The translations under genes and the position numbers were made by a program. The notes below the pieces were generated by a model. It did not search any database and was not told the DNA's origin. It saw nothing but the letters and a program-made list of their open reading frames with translations. Source: Eutreptiella sp. 'Long Island Sound 2002' (Eukaryota > Euglenozoa > Euglenophyceae > Eutreptiales > Eutreptiaceae). From it: a stretch of 64,000 nt of DNA. Of the stretch, positions 11,701-23,700 are shown in pieces. The first letter of the stretch is position 1. Every line of letters starts with the position of its first letter. The stretch covers positions 183,916,185 through 183,980,184 of the forward strand of contig OZ038380.1 in the NCBI GenBank assembly GCA_964036045.1. The letters are read 5' to 3'.

Positions 11701-14700
11701 GCCAGGCCAGGCGTGCAGACAGTGCGTATCGCTGTAGGCACAGCATGCACACGTGGTCCACACTTTGGATGCTTGTGGGCAGACATCTCGGTCCCCCGCC
11801 ACCTTCGTGGAACCAGTGCACATTTTGTGCAATGAAAGCAAGCTGAGAGAGGCAGAGAGGAAAGCCCTTGTCCTGCCCCAACCCCGTGCTGAGCAATGGC
11901 TCGAGTGTTTAGGGGGGGAATGTAAACATTGCTTGTCCCAAGCCACTGCGGAAAAGTATTTTGGAGGGTTGAGTCTGGGACAATTCCGAGAAATGATGCA
12001 CCTGCAAGAAAAAAATGGCCGGAACCTGGCCAACGTGGGCCAAAATAATAAATATGCAGCCCAAAACTGGCCCAAATGGGTGAGAACAACCCAAAAAAAA
12101 AAACAGCCTTGGACTGGCCAAACTGGGCGTAAATACTAAGTATGCACCGCCAGAAATGGTCAAAATGGGCCAAAATAATAAAACTGCAGTCCTGAACGGC
12201 CAAAAAGGGCCCAAGACAATTAAACTGCACCCCAGCATGCCAAAATGGGCCAGAAAAACGAAAATGCAGCGTTACACAGGCCAAACTGGGCCAAAATGGC
12301 CAAAGTGGACCAAAGTAGTAAAAATGCAGCCCCTTAATGGCCAAAATGGGTCAAAAACATGACAACAAACTGCAGCCCAACATTTGCAGAGAAAATTTTT
12401 TCGCGGGGGGGGGGGGGGGGTTGGCCAGTGTAAGGCTGTATTTTTTTCATTGTGGCCCACTTTGACGTCCAAAAAAAGGCGTGTGTGGGGGGGAAAGTCT
12501 GGTTCAGCCTCGTGGTTGAGGAGGGCCATGCGGCTCCAGTAACACATGGTTACGGGACCATACCTGTAAAGCCTTTGATTGCGCATCGCGGGCATGCCCG
12601 ACTCAGTGGGCGACGTGGGGCTTGTTCCTGAAACGAGGGAAGGGGGAATGAGAAATGGGAAATGTAACAAAGGGCCGGGGATTCCGCATCACCTCGTGTC
12701 ACCCGTTATCAGTGGTGGGCAACATGTCCAGACATGTTGATGTTGGGTTGTTCCCCGTTTGGAGCAAGCACCCACACCTGTGGTGGGCCGCTACCCTCCG
12801 GGTCTGTTTATGCCCGTGGATGGAGGGGGGGCGGGGGCATTGCACCCCAGGCACAGCCCGTCCAACCGCTCTTCCCACAAGGCACTCGATGGCTGTGTGT
12901 GGGTGCAAACACAGGAGACTACCAGGACCCTGCCAACCACAGGCTGGAATTCGGTGCCTTGTGCCTCCCCCCACCCCCCCTCTGCCTGGACCTGGTGTCC
13001 TGCCCATCGTCCTGAGCGTTGCCGGCAGCCACGGGGAGGACCTCAATCTGCAGTCTTACTGCACTGCATGTCTGTTTTTCTGCAATTCAATCCTTTCAAG
13101 TTAATTAGGTTTTGTGTCAACAGGATGGCATTGGTTAGGGCGACCCTTGTGTCACGTATTGTTTCTCTCTTGCTTTCGGTCATCGTTCATGTAAGGTGTT
13201 GAAGTCTAGTTGTGCACAGATGAAGCCTTGATCCGACTGCTTTGTAGTGCCACTAGGGTGCAGGCAGTTTTGGAGTCTTTATTGTTTGGGGTTGGGTTGA
13301 GTGCAACTGATCTGTGGGTTTAGCGGGTTGAACCGCGAGTATCTATGCCCAAAGAGTGGGCACGGGATCGGTCGGTTCCCAAAGGTTGGGTGTTGGTTGG
13401 TCCGTGCCCAAAGGGTGTGCCTAGGGTCGGTTTGTGCCCAAACAGTGAATGCAGGGTCGCTCTGCCCCGAAAGTTTGGTGGCAGGGTCAGCGCCCAAAGG
13501 TTCCACAAGTACGATGCACTACGCCGAAGGCACCTGCCAATCCCGCTGCCAATCCCAGGGCAGGAGCCAAAGTGGCTGAGGATGACCCCAAAGACGCCAC
13601 CGGGGCCCAGGTAATGCACTCCACAGTCAGGCATAAGTGCATCTTTATTGTGTTTGCCAAACCTGGATAAACCCCAAGACACACCCTGTGACTTTCTTTC
13701 AAGACACACACGGAGACAGAAAGAAAGACACCGGAGGTGGGGCCCGGGGTGGTAGCACGCTGGACCACCACCCCGACAGAACGCGCCACCGCAGTGTGCT
13801 CCACCGCGAGTCCCGCAGCATGTCAGTAACGGACTCCTCCAGTCCCAGCGCTCCCCGTTCCGCGAACGGCTGTGCCGGATCCGCCGACTCGCCCACCACA
13901 GCCAAGAGATAAGCAGCCCAACCAGCTGCCCAGCGGCCCAGAGGACGCTTCTCTTCCGATGGGCCCCCCACTTTCGTAGCAATGAAGGAGGCCATGCCGG
14001 CTCATCGCAGGTCTCTTGGCGCAATGGTGGCTGCTTCGGATACTTGCAGCCAGAGCGTGTAGCTGAGGCACCCGAGCCCCACCACAATACGTTGCTCGCG
14101 AGTGCGCGCTGACTGACACAAGAAGGCCAGCGCGGGGGGACTAAAATAGGGTTGGCGCCCCGACGACTGGCCCCCCTTGGCCAATCTCCAATGGATGGGG
14201 AGGACGGTGGGTGGCAGGAGGCCCTGGTCCTCCGCCCCTTGTACCGCCGACACCACGTTGCGGAGGGTTGATCGGGCCATCCCAGCCGATACCCTTGCGG
14301 ACAGGTACTCTGATAGGCACGCAAACGGCCCAACAGGCAGCGCACGTTCGTCCTCGAAGTCCGCGACCGCGAACAGGGAACCTTGATATCGGCGGGTGGT
14401 CTTGGATGCCTAGCTGCGCATGGCGACAATCGCCGCGTCGTTCGGGCGAACACCGGTGCGCGCCGCCGTCCACGCCAGTGCTGCCACACGAAAATGTCCC
14501 ATAGACACGGTCCCCGGTACGCTGATGACATGTCCGACCCCATCTCCGGGCTTGACTCCAGGGGCACCTGGCGCCCATCCCCAGGTCCTTGCCCCGTGAA
14601 TTCAGGACCAGTTGGGGCACTGGTAGTGCCAGTGCCAGGCCGCCTCCGCATTCAGGCCCATATCCAGGCAGCGCTTGCAAGGCTGCGATGCCACAGCTGT

Positions 14701-17700
14701 TTCAGGCGGCCAACGGACCTTGGCCGTCCTCCAATGCAACACACCACCCGTCGTGGCAAATTTTATATCTTTGTAGGTAAAATTATCTCCACCTTGTTGT
14801 CGGGCGTCCTGCCAAGCCAACCCGTCGAGGGGGTTGGTCGCTTGCGACGCCTAAAGCGCGGCCGGGTCAGCAAACTTCTCCGTGTACGCCCTCTGGGACT
14901 CGACCAACATGGACCACATCCAATACGCCAACTGATCCCCGTGATCTCCACCTGCGCCAGTCCTGCCAACCGATCGCGCAACTGGCCTCTCCACTGCCCG
15001 GACATAGTCGCCCAAAGCGTCCCCACATTGTCGCATCCACAATGCTAACTTCAGCTTAGCCAACAGCTCGGCGACTGCCGCGTTTGTCAGATCGGGGACG
15101 CCTGATTTGTCGCTGACGCTGAGCTCGTCCAGCTTAGTCTGCAGCGATGCCAGCGCCGGCTTGCTGTTGCGCCAGCAACGCACGCATCTGTTCCGGGGAC
15201 ATGTTGGACATGTCCTGGTCGGGGGAACCGGAGCCTCCGCCAGAGTTGGCAGAGGTCTTCGCGGGCTACGAGGTGAATGAAAACATGGTGCACACACAAA
15301 TAAAAATTTCGCAGAACTGCAGCAGAGATACAGGGGGGGTTGTGAATGCCCATTGTTTTCCCATGCCAAGTAAATCCCTTTGAGATTGCTTGTTTGACTC
15401 CCGTTTGCAATCTTTCTTGAGGTATACGGGTGTACATGCGGGCGAAGTCACGAGTGAAGACCGACTGGCCTGAGATTGTTCTTGATGTCAGCTGCAACTC
15501 TGTCGACATTTGTGACTATTGATTACCGTTTGTACCCTTTTTGTTGACATACACGGTCTTTGTTCTCACGATTGTGCATGCACATTCTCAGAATTCCACC
15601 CATGGTGGTTTCCACGGGGGGAAAGGAACAAGCTAGCTTTTTTTTAGGGTCACCACACTCAATGCGACCATCGATTGCCTGCATGTGGTTGCCGGCAATC
15701 CATCTCATTCCAACTTTGGCTTTGTGCATTTTCAGTATGCCATCCAAACATCTGTGGGCCTGAACTGCTAGGCGTCCGATCAAGGCGCTCAGGGCTGTGT
15801 GTTTGGCATAAAGCTGTTCACTACTGGGGAGTTCTCATAGTGGGGACAGTGCAATTTGTCCCAAAGTGATTTTTATACACTTGTTCGCAGCATACGACAA
15901 AATCATGTGCAAACTTGTCAGCATATGTGACAAGCATGTGCTCCCGTACTGAAGCCGGCTTATAGAGACCTTTCTTGGACAGAAAAATATGGTGAGGGAT
16001 GCTAACATCCTCACGGAAGATTTGATTCATCTTCCGGCGAATGGTAGAAATAAGTATTTTTCCAAATGTCAAAGGCCTGTTTGTCTATGCGCTCTCGTTT
16101 GGAAGCACGGTGAATGAAAGAGTCGAAAGAGTGGATGTTAGCTTCAATTGACTTTTCAACAACACTTGGATGAGCCTAATGCGGAACTTCCGTCCTTTGA
16201 ACCAATATGTTTCCCATGCTTGCAGCACAAGCACCAAGAGTATTGCGGGAACAACTAGCGGATCAACAGTCAATACCCCAAAAGGGCAATCAGTCCATCC
16301 TCTCCAGCTCTTAGGCCCAAAGGGACTGAACAATAGGGACTAGGCGGGTTGGGATGGGCGGGCACTCATAAGGTATGAAAACCCTAACACACAAGGGTGG
16401 AAAGGGCACAAAGGACCTCAGGGAAAACAATTGTTCAGCTGTGGACCAAACAGTCGCTTCCCATGCCAGCAGCACCAGCACCAAGAGTATTGTGTGTATC
16501 CATTCGCCACAAACCTCACTCCGGCTTGGCGGGCACAAATCGTCACCACAAGGGTTCAGGGCATGCATCCTACAAGTCGTCCCACCCACCCCCTCTCACC
16601 CCTGCCCTGAACACATGTGCTGTGCGTTACACGGCTGCACACTTGGCCTTTTCTTACCATGCCTTACTTATTGCTTACCTGGTCATAGCAAACACGGACA
16701 CCCACGGGGCCGTTTTGCACACACTGCATACTAGTCTTGAAACCTGTGTTATACCCGCATAGGCCGCTCACCGGGGGCGGTGTTCTTGCACATCACCGCA
16801 TGGCGCCTATGGCACAAGACATCGGGCCATGCAAAATGCCGTAGAGGCACACCACACATAATAGACAATGCATGCAAAGCAAAAAATGGAAAGATGTGGG
16901 CCTCCCCTGCAGGCAGCCCCATTGTACACAAACCCTGTGCGCATAGCACAACACACCCCTTGAAGGGCAGGGCCTTGAGGCACGCATACAAACCAAAAAC
17001 AGACTGTGGCAACACAGCCCGGACCAAGTGGGCCATCCCAGGGCTTGCCACGGCAGGCGCCTGTCCTTGGGCACACTCTTTAGCGCGCGGAATGACGACC
17101 GTTGTGATTTTTTGAACAGCCACGGTGTGCACCCAGGGCCGACCGTCCCGCTCCTAGACACGATCTGCTGGAGTGGTCAATTTGATGCACTCCTGCAGCC
17201 CATAATCTAGTGATTGGGGGGCTGACGACGAGGTGCCCAAAAGAAAGAGACTCACACCCATGCAAAAACACACAGACCGCATGAGTGCTCGTGTAGAGCA
17301 CTCCCTAACCAACACACACTCCCTTACCCCCTTACAGTAACGTGGGAGGCCCAGGTCCCCACTGGACTTTCACCAGCCACGATGGCCTATATATAGTAGC
17401 CGAACATGGAAAACATGACCAAACGGCTATGCTTGACCCCCTCACCGTCAAACCGGCGAAGGTGTCAAGAGCACCAGTCAAATCTAGTGGGTCGAAGTCT
17501 TCATCAAGTTGGAGCAGATCCAAACCCTTACCAAGAGGACCACCGTTCAGACTGTAGGCCCCAACGGCACTCATCAAGATAATTTGGCAGGCTAGGATGG
17601 CGAGGATGAAATGGGCGTGCACCTAGTCGGTGCCAAGGCAGCTCACAATGCCTTCATTGCCAGGGTTGGAGCCACTACTGTTACTGGCCCCGGTGCTGCC

Positions 17701-20700
17701 ACCGTTGGCACTAGATGCTCCCACGTCTGCGGATTGGTGGTGGCGACAAGGAGGCAACAACACTGTTGCTGCCACTGCTAGAGCTTTTGGTGCCGGCGCT
17801 GCCAGTGTCACTGTTGCGGGTCCCACAACTGCCACTGCCGGTGCTTAATGCCCCCATATGGTGATGGTGACACAGAGACAACACCACATCTGCTGCCACT
17901 GCCAAGGCTGCTGCTGCCAGTGCTGCTGCTGCCACTGCTGCTGGTCTCGCTACTACCACCGGTGGTACTCGATGATCCCACGTCTAAAGATGGCGATGGC
18001 GACACAGAGACAACACTACTGCTTCCCCTGCTAGAGCTACTGCTGCTGGTACTACCACTGTCATTGCTACCGGTCCCACTCGTACCAATGCTGGTGCTTG
18101 CTGCTCCCATGCCTGCCGTTGGCGACAGCGACACAAAAGGCAACACCACTGCTGCCACTGTTGGAGCTCTGCTGGTGGCGTTGCTAGCATTGCCATTGAT
18201 GGTCCCGCCACTGCCATTGCCGGCGCTCGATGCCCCCACGCTTGCTGATAGCGACGGCCACACAGAGCAAACACCCTTGTTGTTGCTGGGCGATGGCATT
18301 CTAGTGTACTTCTCCAACATGTCAGGGGTCGGCTCATTCTCATGGCCGGTGGAGAAGGTGGTGGGATCAACAGCCAAACCAAGATGGTGGACCGTCATCT
18401 CTGGAATATAAAAAAAAACCTCATAAGGTATAAAAACCCTAACACACAAGGGTGGAAAGGGCACAAAGGACCCCAGGGAAAACAACTGTTCAGCCGTGGG
18501 CCAAACAGTTGATCGCAGACGTTTGTCTGATAAAACTTGGATATGTGGTGGCAACATGGCCACGAACCTCAATTGACGAATTTGTTTTGAAGCGCTAACA
18601 AGGGCACGAAGCAGCAAGAGGTATTTTAGGGGGATTGGGGCATCCAAATGTGCTTCCTAGCACACTTTGCCATAATTTTGCAGCCATACTCCGTTTGGGA
18701 CAGCCAACGAATAAGAAATCTTGACGACTTTGTCGTCTCCTTAGAGGGGTTATGCTTCCTTGATTTCACGATGATTGATCAACGTGTTAAGAAATCTTGA
18801 CGACTTCGTCGTCTCCTTAGAGGGGGTATGCTTCCTTGATTTCAGGATCATTGATTAGGGTGTGAACGGAAATTTGTTGCATTTCGTTTCTCCTCCATGG
18901 GATTTTAGCCATTGGACAGCTTCTGCTTCAGCTTTCTTCCTTTGCGCTTTCTCTTGCTCAGCAAGGGCAGTGCTGTCATAGGACTGAAAAATGCTATCAC
19001 TGTGACGTGATGAATCATTTTTGCGGTGGCTCTCCAAAGTCAAGATTATTTGCGGAAAGAGGTTCTGCACTGTGCAGTGAGTCATGGGTTGATTGACAAT
19101 TAGCCACATCTGGTTTTGGCGAAATTTGCTCCAAGATAAAGAATCAAGGAACTCGTTCTGTTGGATTGGATCATCATCCATTTGGACAAATCTTGCCAAG
19201 TCCTTGTGGATAGAGGTAGAATGGCCGGCTTTAGTACCGAGACTCACACACTGGTATCAGGGTTGAAAGAGAAATCAGGCTCAGTACGCAGCGGGTTAGA
19301 AACACGAATTCTTTTGGCGGGAATATGTTGCCAGTTGTTTGATTGTTGTTTTCCGTTTTCCACTGTGTTTTCTCTATTGGTATTGTTGCCGAGTTTTTTC
19401 GTTGGGGAAATGAACCTCTATATTGTATCCATGAGGTAAGCCCGCGTGCAATTCGCGTATCCAAGCTTGTTCGCGGACTATTGGCATGCTCCTGAATTTT
19501 TGAAGAAAATTCTATTGCCTTCGGCAGTGCACCTCGAAGAGAGGTTGACAGTCAGCCAATCAGTCCCTGAGCCAGCAAGCAGGCAGTCAGACGGATACAC
19601 ACAGTTTGGGTTTTTTGTCAGTAGCAGATACGGCCCCAAGCAGCAGGGAGACCCTTCGCTGGAATCCAGGGAGTGGCCGAGTGGTAACGCAGCCGCCCGG
19701 CGTTCATGCGGTCGGCGGTTCAAACCCCATTCTGCCCACTTTGGCGCCGCCGCCGGCGGCGGCGCTAAAATTCGGCAGATTGGGATTCGAACCCACGCCT
19801 GCACGGCTGTGAACCGGTTGCGTTACCATTGGACCGCTGACCGTGTTATAAGCGCCGAGCGTCCTCACTGCTTGTAGCCTATTAAGCAAAAACTTTTGAC
19901 CCCCCCCCCACCCACCCCCCCACCCCCCCTCAAAAAAGTGATATCCAGTTTTAGGGGGTAGAGGCCTCAAAATCAAAAAATCCATTGGGGGATGCTCTTA
20001 TTGGGCAAAATAATGATTTCACAAGGGGTTGGACATCCAATATCATGCCTTGGGGTATGCTACGCGAATGACCCCAAAAAAGGGGGGGTATATGACGCCC
20101 GCGCCTGCGCTTGATCTAACAACCTCTCTTCGAGGTGATTTTTGTTCCCCGCATACTTTGAAGCGACGGGGCTTGGGATAACCTCTAGAGGGATTATTAC
20201 CCATTTGCTCCACCAGCGTTCAGTGTGCCTGAATGCTTGAACGACGCTAGGCTCCCATTTGCCCTTGCGGGCCGATACTGACTTGTCAAAAGTCCCAACG
20301 GTGCGTTGGAGGACAGATTGAGAACTTTGACCAATGCTGGCCGGGAGTTCTTTGTGGAAATAGTCCCCTCTGTCTTCATTCACAAGGGCATAAATGACCC
20401 GTGTGTAGTTGAGTGCATCGGCACCTAACAATAATTCTCGGCTCTTGTTTCCGTTGGGAAGGGTGTTCTAGACTCGCTCCCTGGTTTGCAAAATTTGCTG
20501 CACATGCTTAGAAATAGACTTGTAGTTGTTCTTGGCAAGCGATTAGTTCCGATCGATGAATTTTTGCCATTGGTTGCGTTCACTGAAAGGTGGGTTCTTG
20601 CGAAAGCCTGAACCGTGTTTTTCCTTGGCGCGCACAGCAGCAAAGTTTCTGTGAGGGGAAGATTGGATGGGAATACGCGTGATTCGCACTTCGTCGCAGC

Positions 20701-23700
20701 CGGTTTGGCGTGACTTGGGTGTGAGCCACATCCGCATAACTTTTTCTGTGTGACTTCTGTCTGCCTTTCTGGTTTAAATTGGCTTGATAAAAAGAACAAT
20801 TGTTGTCACCTTTACCTTTACCTTCACCTTTACCTTTACCTTTGGCAGTCTGGCCACTACTTGCTACTCCAATGCCCCGCCTCGGAACGGGGACCTTGGG
20901 GGGGAGGGGTGTTGGTGCCTTGGCCGGCCCCGGCCGACCGACCCCCCCCCCCCCCCCGACATCAGAAAAATTTCCCGCCGGCAAAAAATGAAATTAATTA
21001 AAGGGGCCGGGAATTTGAGGCCGATTTTAGGTACAAAAACTTCGTTTTGGCCTCTAACCCCCCCCCCCACTAAGCAACGGCCTGGTCCACACTGCAGGGA
21101 TGCATCGGAAGGGAAAGGACCTCAGAGGCGCCCCCAGAGGCGGTTAGACAGGTGGTTGGAGGAGGCTGCCAAAGTGCTGTTGGGTACAAGTGCCATTGAG
21201 GCTGGCACGTGCCATCAGGGAGATGGTGGCTGGGCGTAGGCTGGGCGCCCTGGAGGGGGTGGGGGGGGGTGGGCTCCCCCCCTTCCAATGCATCCCTGGT
21301 CCCCGGTGCGCCTGGTACCCGCTAACCCCCCGATGAGAGGACCGCGCAGGCAAGCGCTCGCACATGAAGCAGAAGAGGTGGCTCATCAGCGGCCAAACAA
21401 AGACCACAGGCGCCGTTCTGTGACGGTTGAGGCACACCACCGGAGGGCACTGGAGGGGTGCCGTGTCCCTGTCCTGTGGTGGTCTGTGGTGGTGCACCAC
21501 GCGGAGGGCTATGGAGGGCTGCCGTGTCCCTGTCCTGTGGTGGTCTGTGGTGGTGCACCACGCGGTATGCGCCCACGTGTGCTGAGCAGAGGCAAAAAGC
21601 CCCGGCCGCAGGCCCCCTCTGCCGTGAAAGAGGGCATGGCGTTGGTGCAGGCAGGCGACGACCTGAAGCCCGGGGTAGACAGCTCATCTGAAGCAACCGC
21701 CGACGCCTGCCCGCTTTTCAAATAAAAATTGTTCCAACAAAAAATTGGGGGAAGCAGATGCAAGCGCAACTCCCAGTGCCGCTATGATACAGCAGCAGGT
21801 GCACAGGGCAAGTGATCAAAGGGAAAGGATCGCCCATGACATTGCCATGGGCGCCTTTCATGAGAAAAAACAGATGCTCAGAAAGCCCCCCCCCCCGCCC
21901 AACAACAACAAATGCGCCTTGTCAAATGGGGCGCACAGTTCTGCCAGACTGTGCTGCCAAAAAGCCAAAAAGGCTCTGCAAAAGACCTGAGCCAGGGAAG
22001 GGGGGGGGGGTTTCAGTTCCAGATCCCAACCCCCACGGCATGAGCGGGTGGGTCCGGAGGGGAAGGGGGGGAGGGCTCCATTGGAAGGGGGGGCGTCACC
22101 CCCTTTCCTTCCAGGGCGCCCTGCCTACGCCCACCCACTCCCGGACGGCAAATGCCAGCTTCAACGGCATTTGTAACGGACAGTAACCGACCCCAACTGC
22201 TTTGGCAACCTCCTCCAACCGCCTGCCTAACCGCTTCTGGGGCCGCCTTCTGAGGTCCCTCCCTTTCTAATTTCTAATGCATCCCTGGGGTGAGGGGGGG
22301 GGGGGGCACTTGTGCATTCCCCATGTCATTCGGAGCATTTCGAGGTGCGGGACACCTGCCACTTGCCCCAGCGCCACGGAGCCCGCAAGCGCAGCCTTTG
22401 AGGTCAGAGATGCACCCTTCAAGAACATGTTCGAGGCGGCTTTGAGGTCGAGGCCTGAGAGAGTGACGTGGGACGGACGGGGGCAGTACTGCAAGCGGGT
22501 GTGCACTGGGCGGGCCCAGCGCCGTCCCTACCAGCACAGAACACCAAGTGCAGTCGGTGGGTTGCCGGCGGCGGTCGGGGGGCAGCCGACGGCGGTTGGC
22601 GGGCACTGCGCGTGGTACCGAAGGGCGGTCGTTCTGTGCAAAACGGACACAAAAACTGTGAGCGTCCTCGGGGACCGTCCTGGGTCGGCCTCTGCATCCA
22701 ACGCCTCAGACTTTTGTGCTTAACACGGCGGCCAAAGTGGCGGAAATGGAGCTGCCACTGGTGCCGAACAGGCAAAAGAATACAGCCAACATTGGGGGGG
22801 CAGGGTGTTCAGTTCAGGTCCGGGCCCCAAGGGGGGGCAAGCAGGTGGGGCAGGTTTTGCAGATCAAACAGCCGTTGATATTGTGACCAGAGAGAAGACA
22901 CAAATCCCACAGCTCACAAGAGCATGCTCAGCACTAACGCAACTCATCAAATGACAATCGGATCACTAATGCACGCAACAAGCACTAGCCAGTGCGCATC
23001 TATTTTCACTCAACAACAACAAATCTCAAACAGCCATAACGGAAAAACTCGACACTGACCTAGAAATAGCAACAGGAGTAAATTGTCGTAATGCACAGCT
23101 GCCTCCTGACCTGGATTCGATCCCACATCGCCGAATTGCATACTGGTTTGTGCAAATGGGTGAGGTAACCGCGCACACCCACACCTGCCGAAAAGTGCCG
23201 GCCTTCAGCTGCAAGCACAACACAGCGCAGGGCAGTGTCCTCGTCAAACTGCACCATGTGTTGGTGCAGTGCATCAAAGAAGCCGTCTGCACAGAAGGCA
23301 GGCTGCGGCACACGGAGCGGCACACCACATTGGTGGGGGGGGCATCGCGTCAGCATACAACGGCTAATTGTAGAGACGATCCTAATTCTCAAAAATAGTA
23401 GCCTGGGGCAGGGATGCATTGGAAGGGGGGGAGGGGACCCCTTCCACCTTCCAGGACGCCCAGCCCATGCCCAGCCACTGTCTCCTGGACGGCAAGTGCC
23501 AGCTTCAATGGCATAACCGACAGTGTCCGCCCCAAACCGCTTGGGCATCCTCCTTCAACCGCCTATCCAACCGGTTCTGGGGTGACCTCTGAGGTCCCTT
23601 CCCTTCTACTGCATCCCTGCCTGGGGTCCATTGTGCTTCAAGCTCCTCACAGTGTCAAATTCTCTCCCAAATGGCGACTGCTGTTCTCATGGCGCGAACC

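Noticed and set aside
11679-12344. 221-residue Trp/Phe-rich minus-strand ORF resembling a membrane protein
   Set aside because: The aromatic pattern comes from the GGCCAAAATGGGCC repeat block. ECH1 exon 4 (11645-11560) lies just beyond it in another frame.
13320-14651. 443-residue minus-strand ORF, one of the longest in the window
   Set aside because: The composition is Arg/Pro/Ser-rich as expected of an open frame in GC-rich DNA, with no domain. A different frame carries the Cys/His cluster.
16749-17161. Minus-strand ORFs with [19 protein letters not shown]
   Set aside because: Two frames are equally open, with no splice-site logic and no family.
17808-18647. 279-residue Ser/Gly-rich minus-strand ORF
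   Set aside because: Most of it translates the 130-bp minisatellite and part of the 90-bp direct repeat. Only the short exon-like end after TTTTATATTCCAG was kept as a possibility.
21375-21400. CTGATGAG on the minus strand, suggesting a hammerhead ribozyme as in Penelope-like elements
   Set aside because: The required GAAA and flanking stems are absent nearby.
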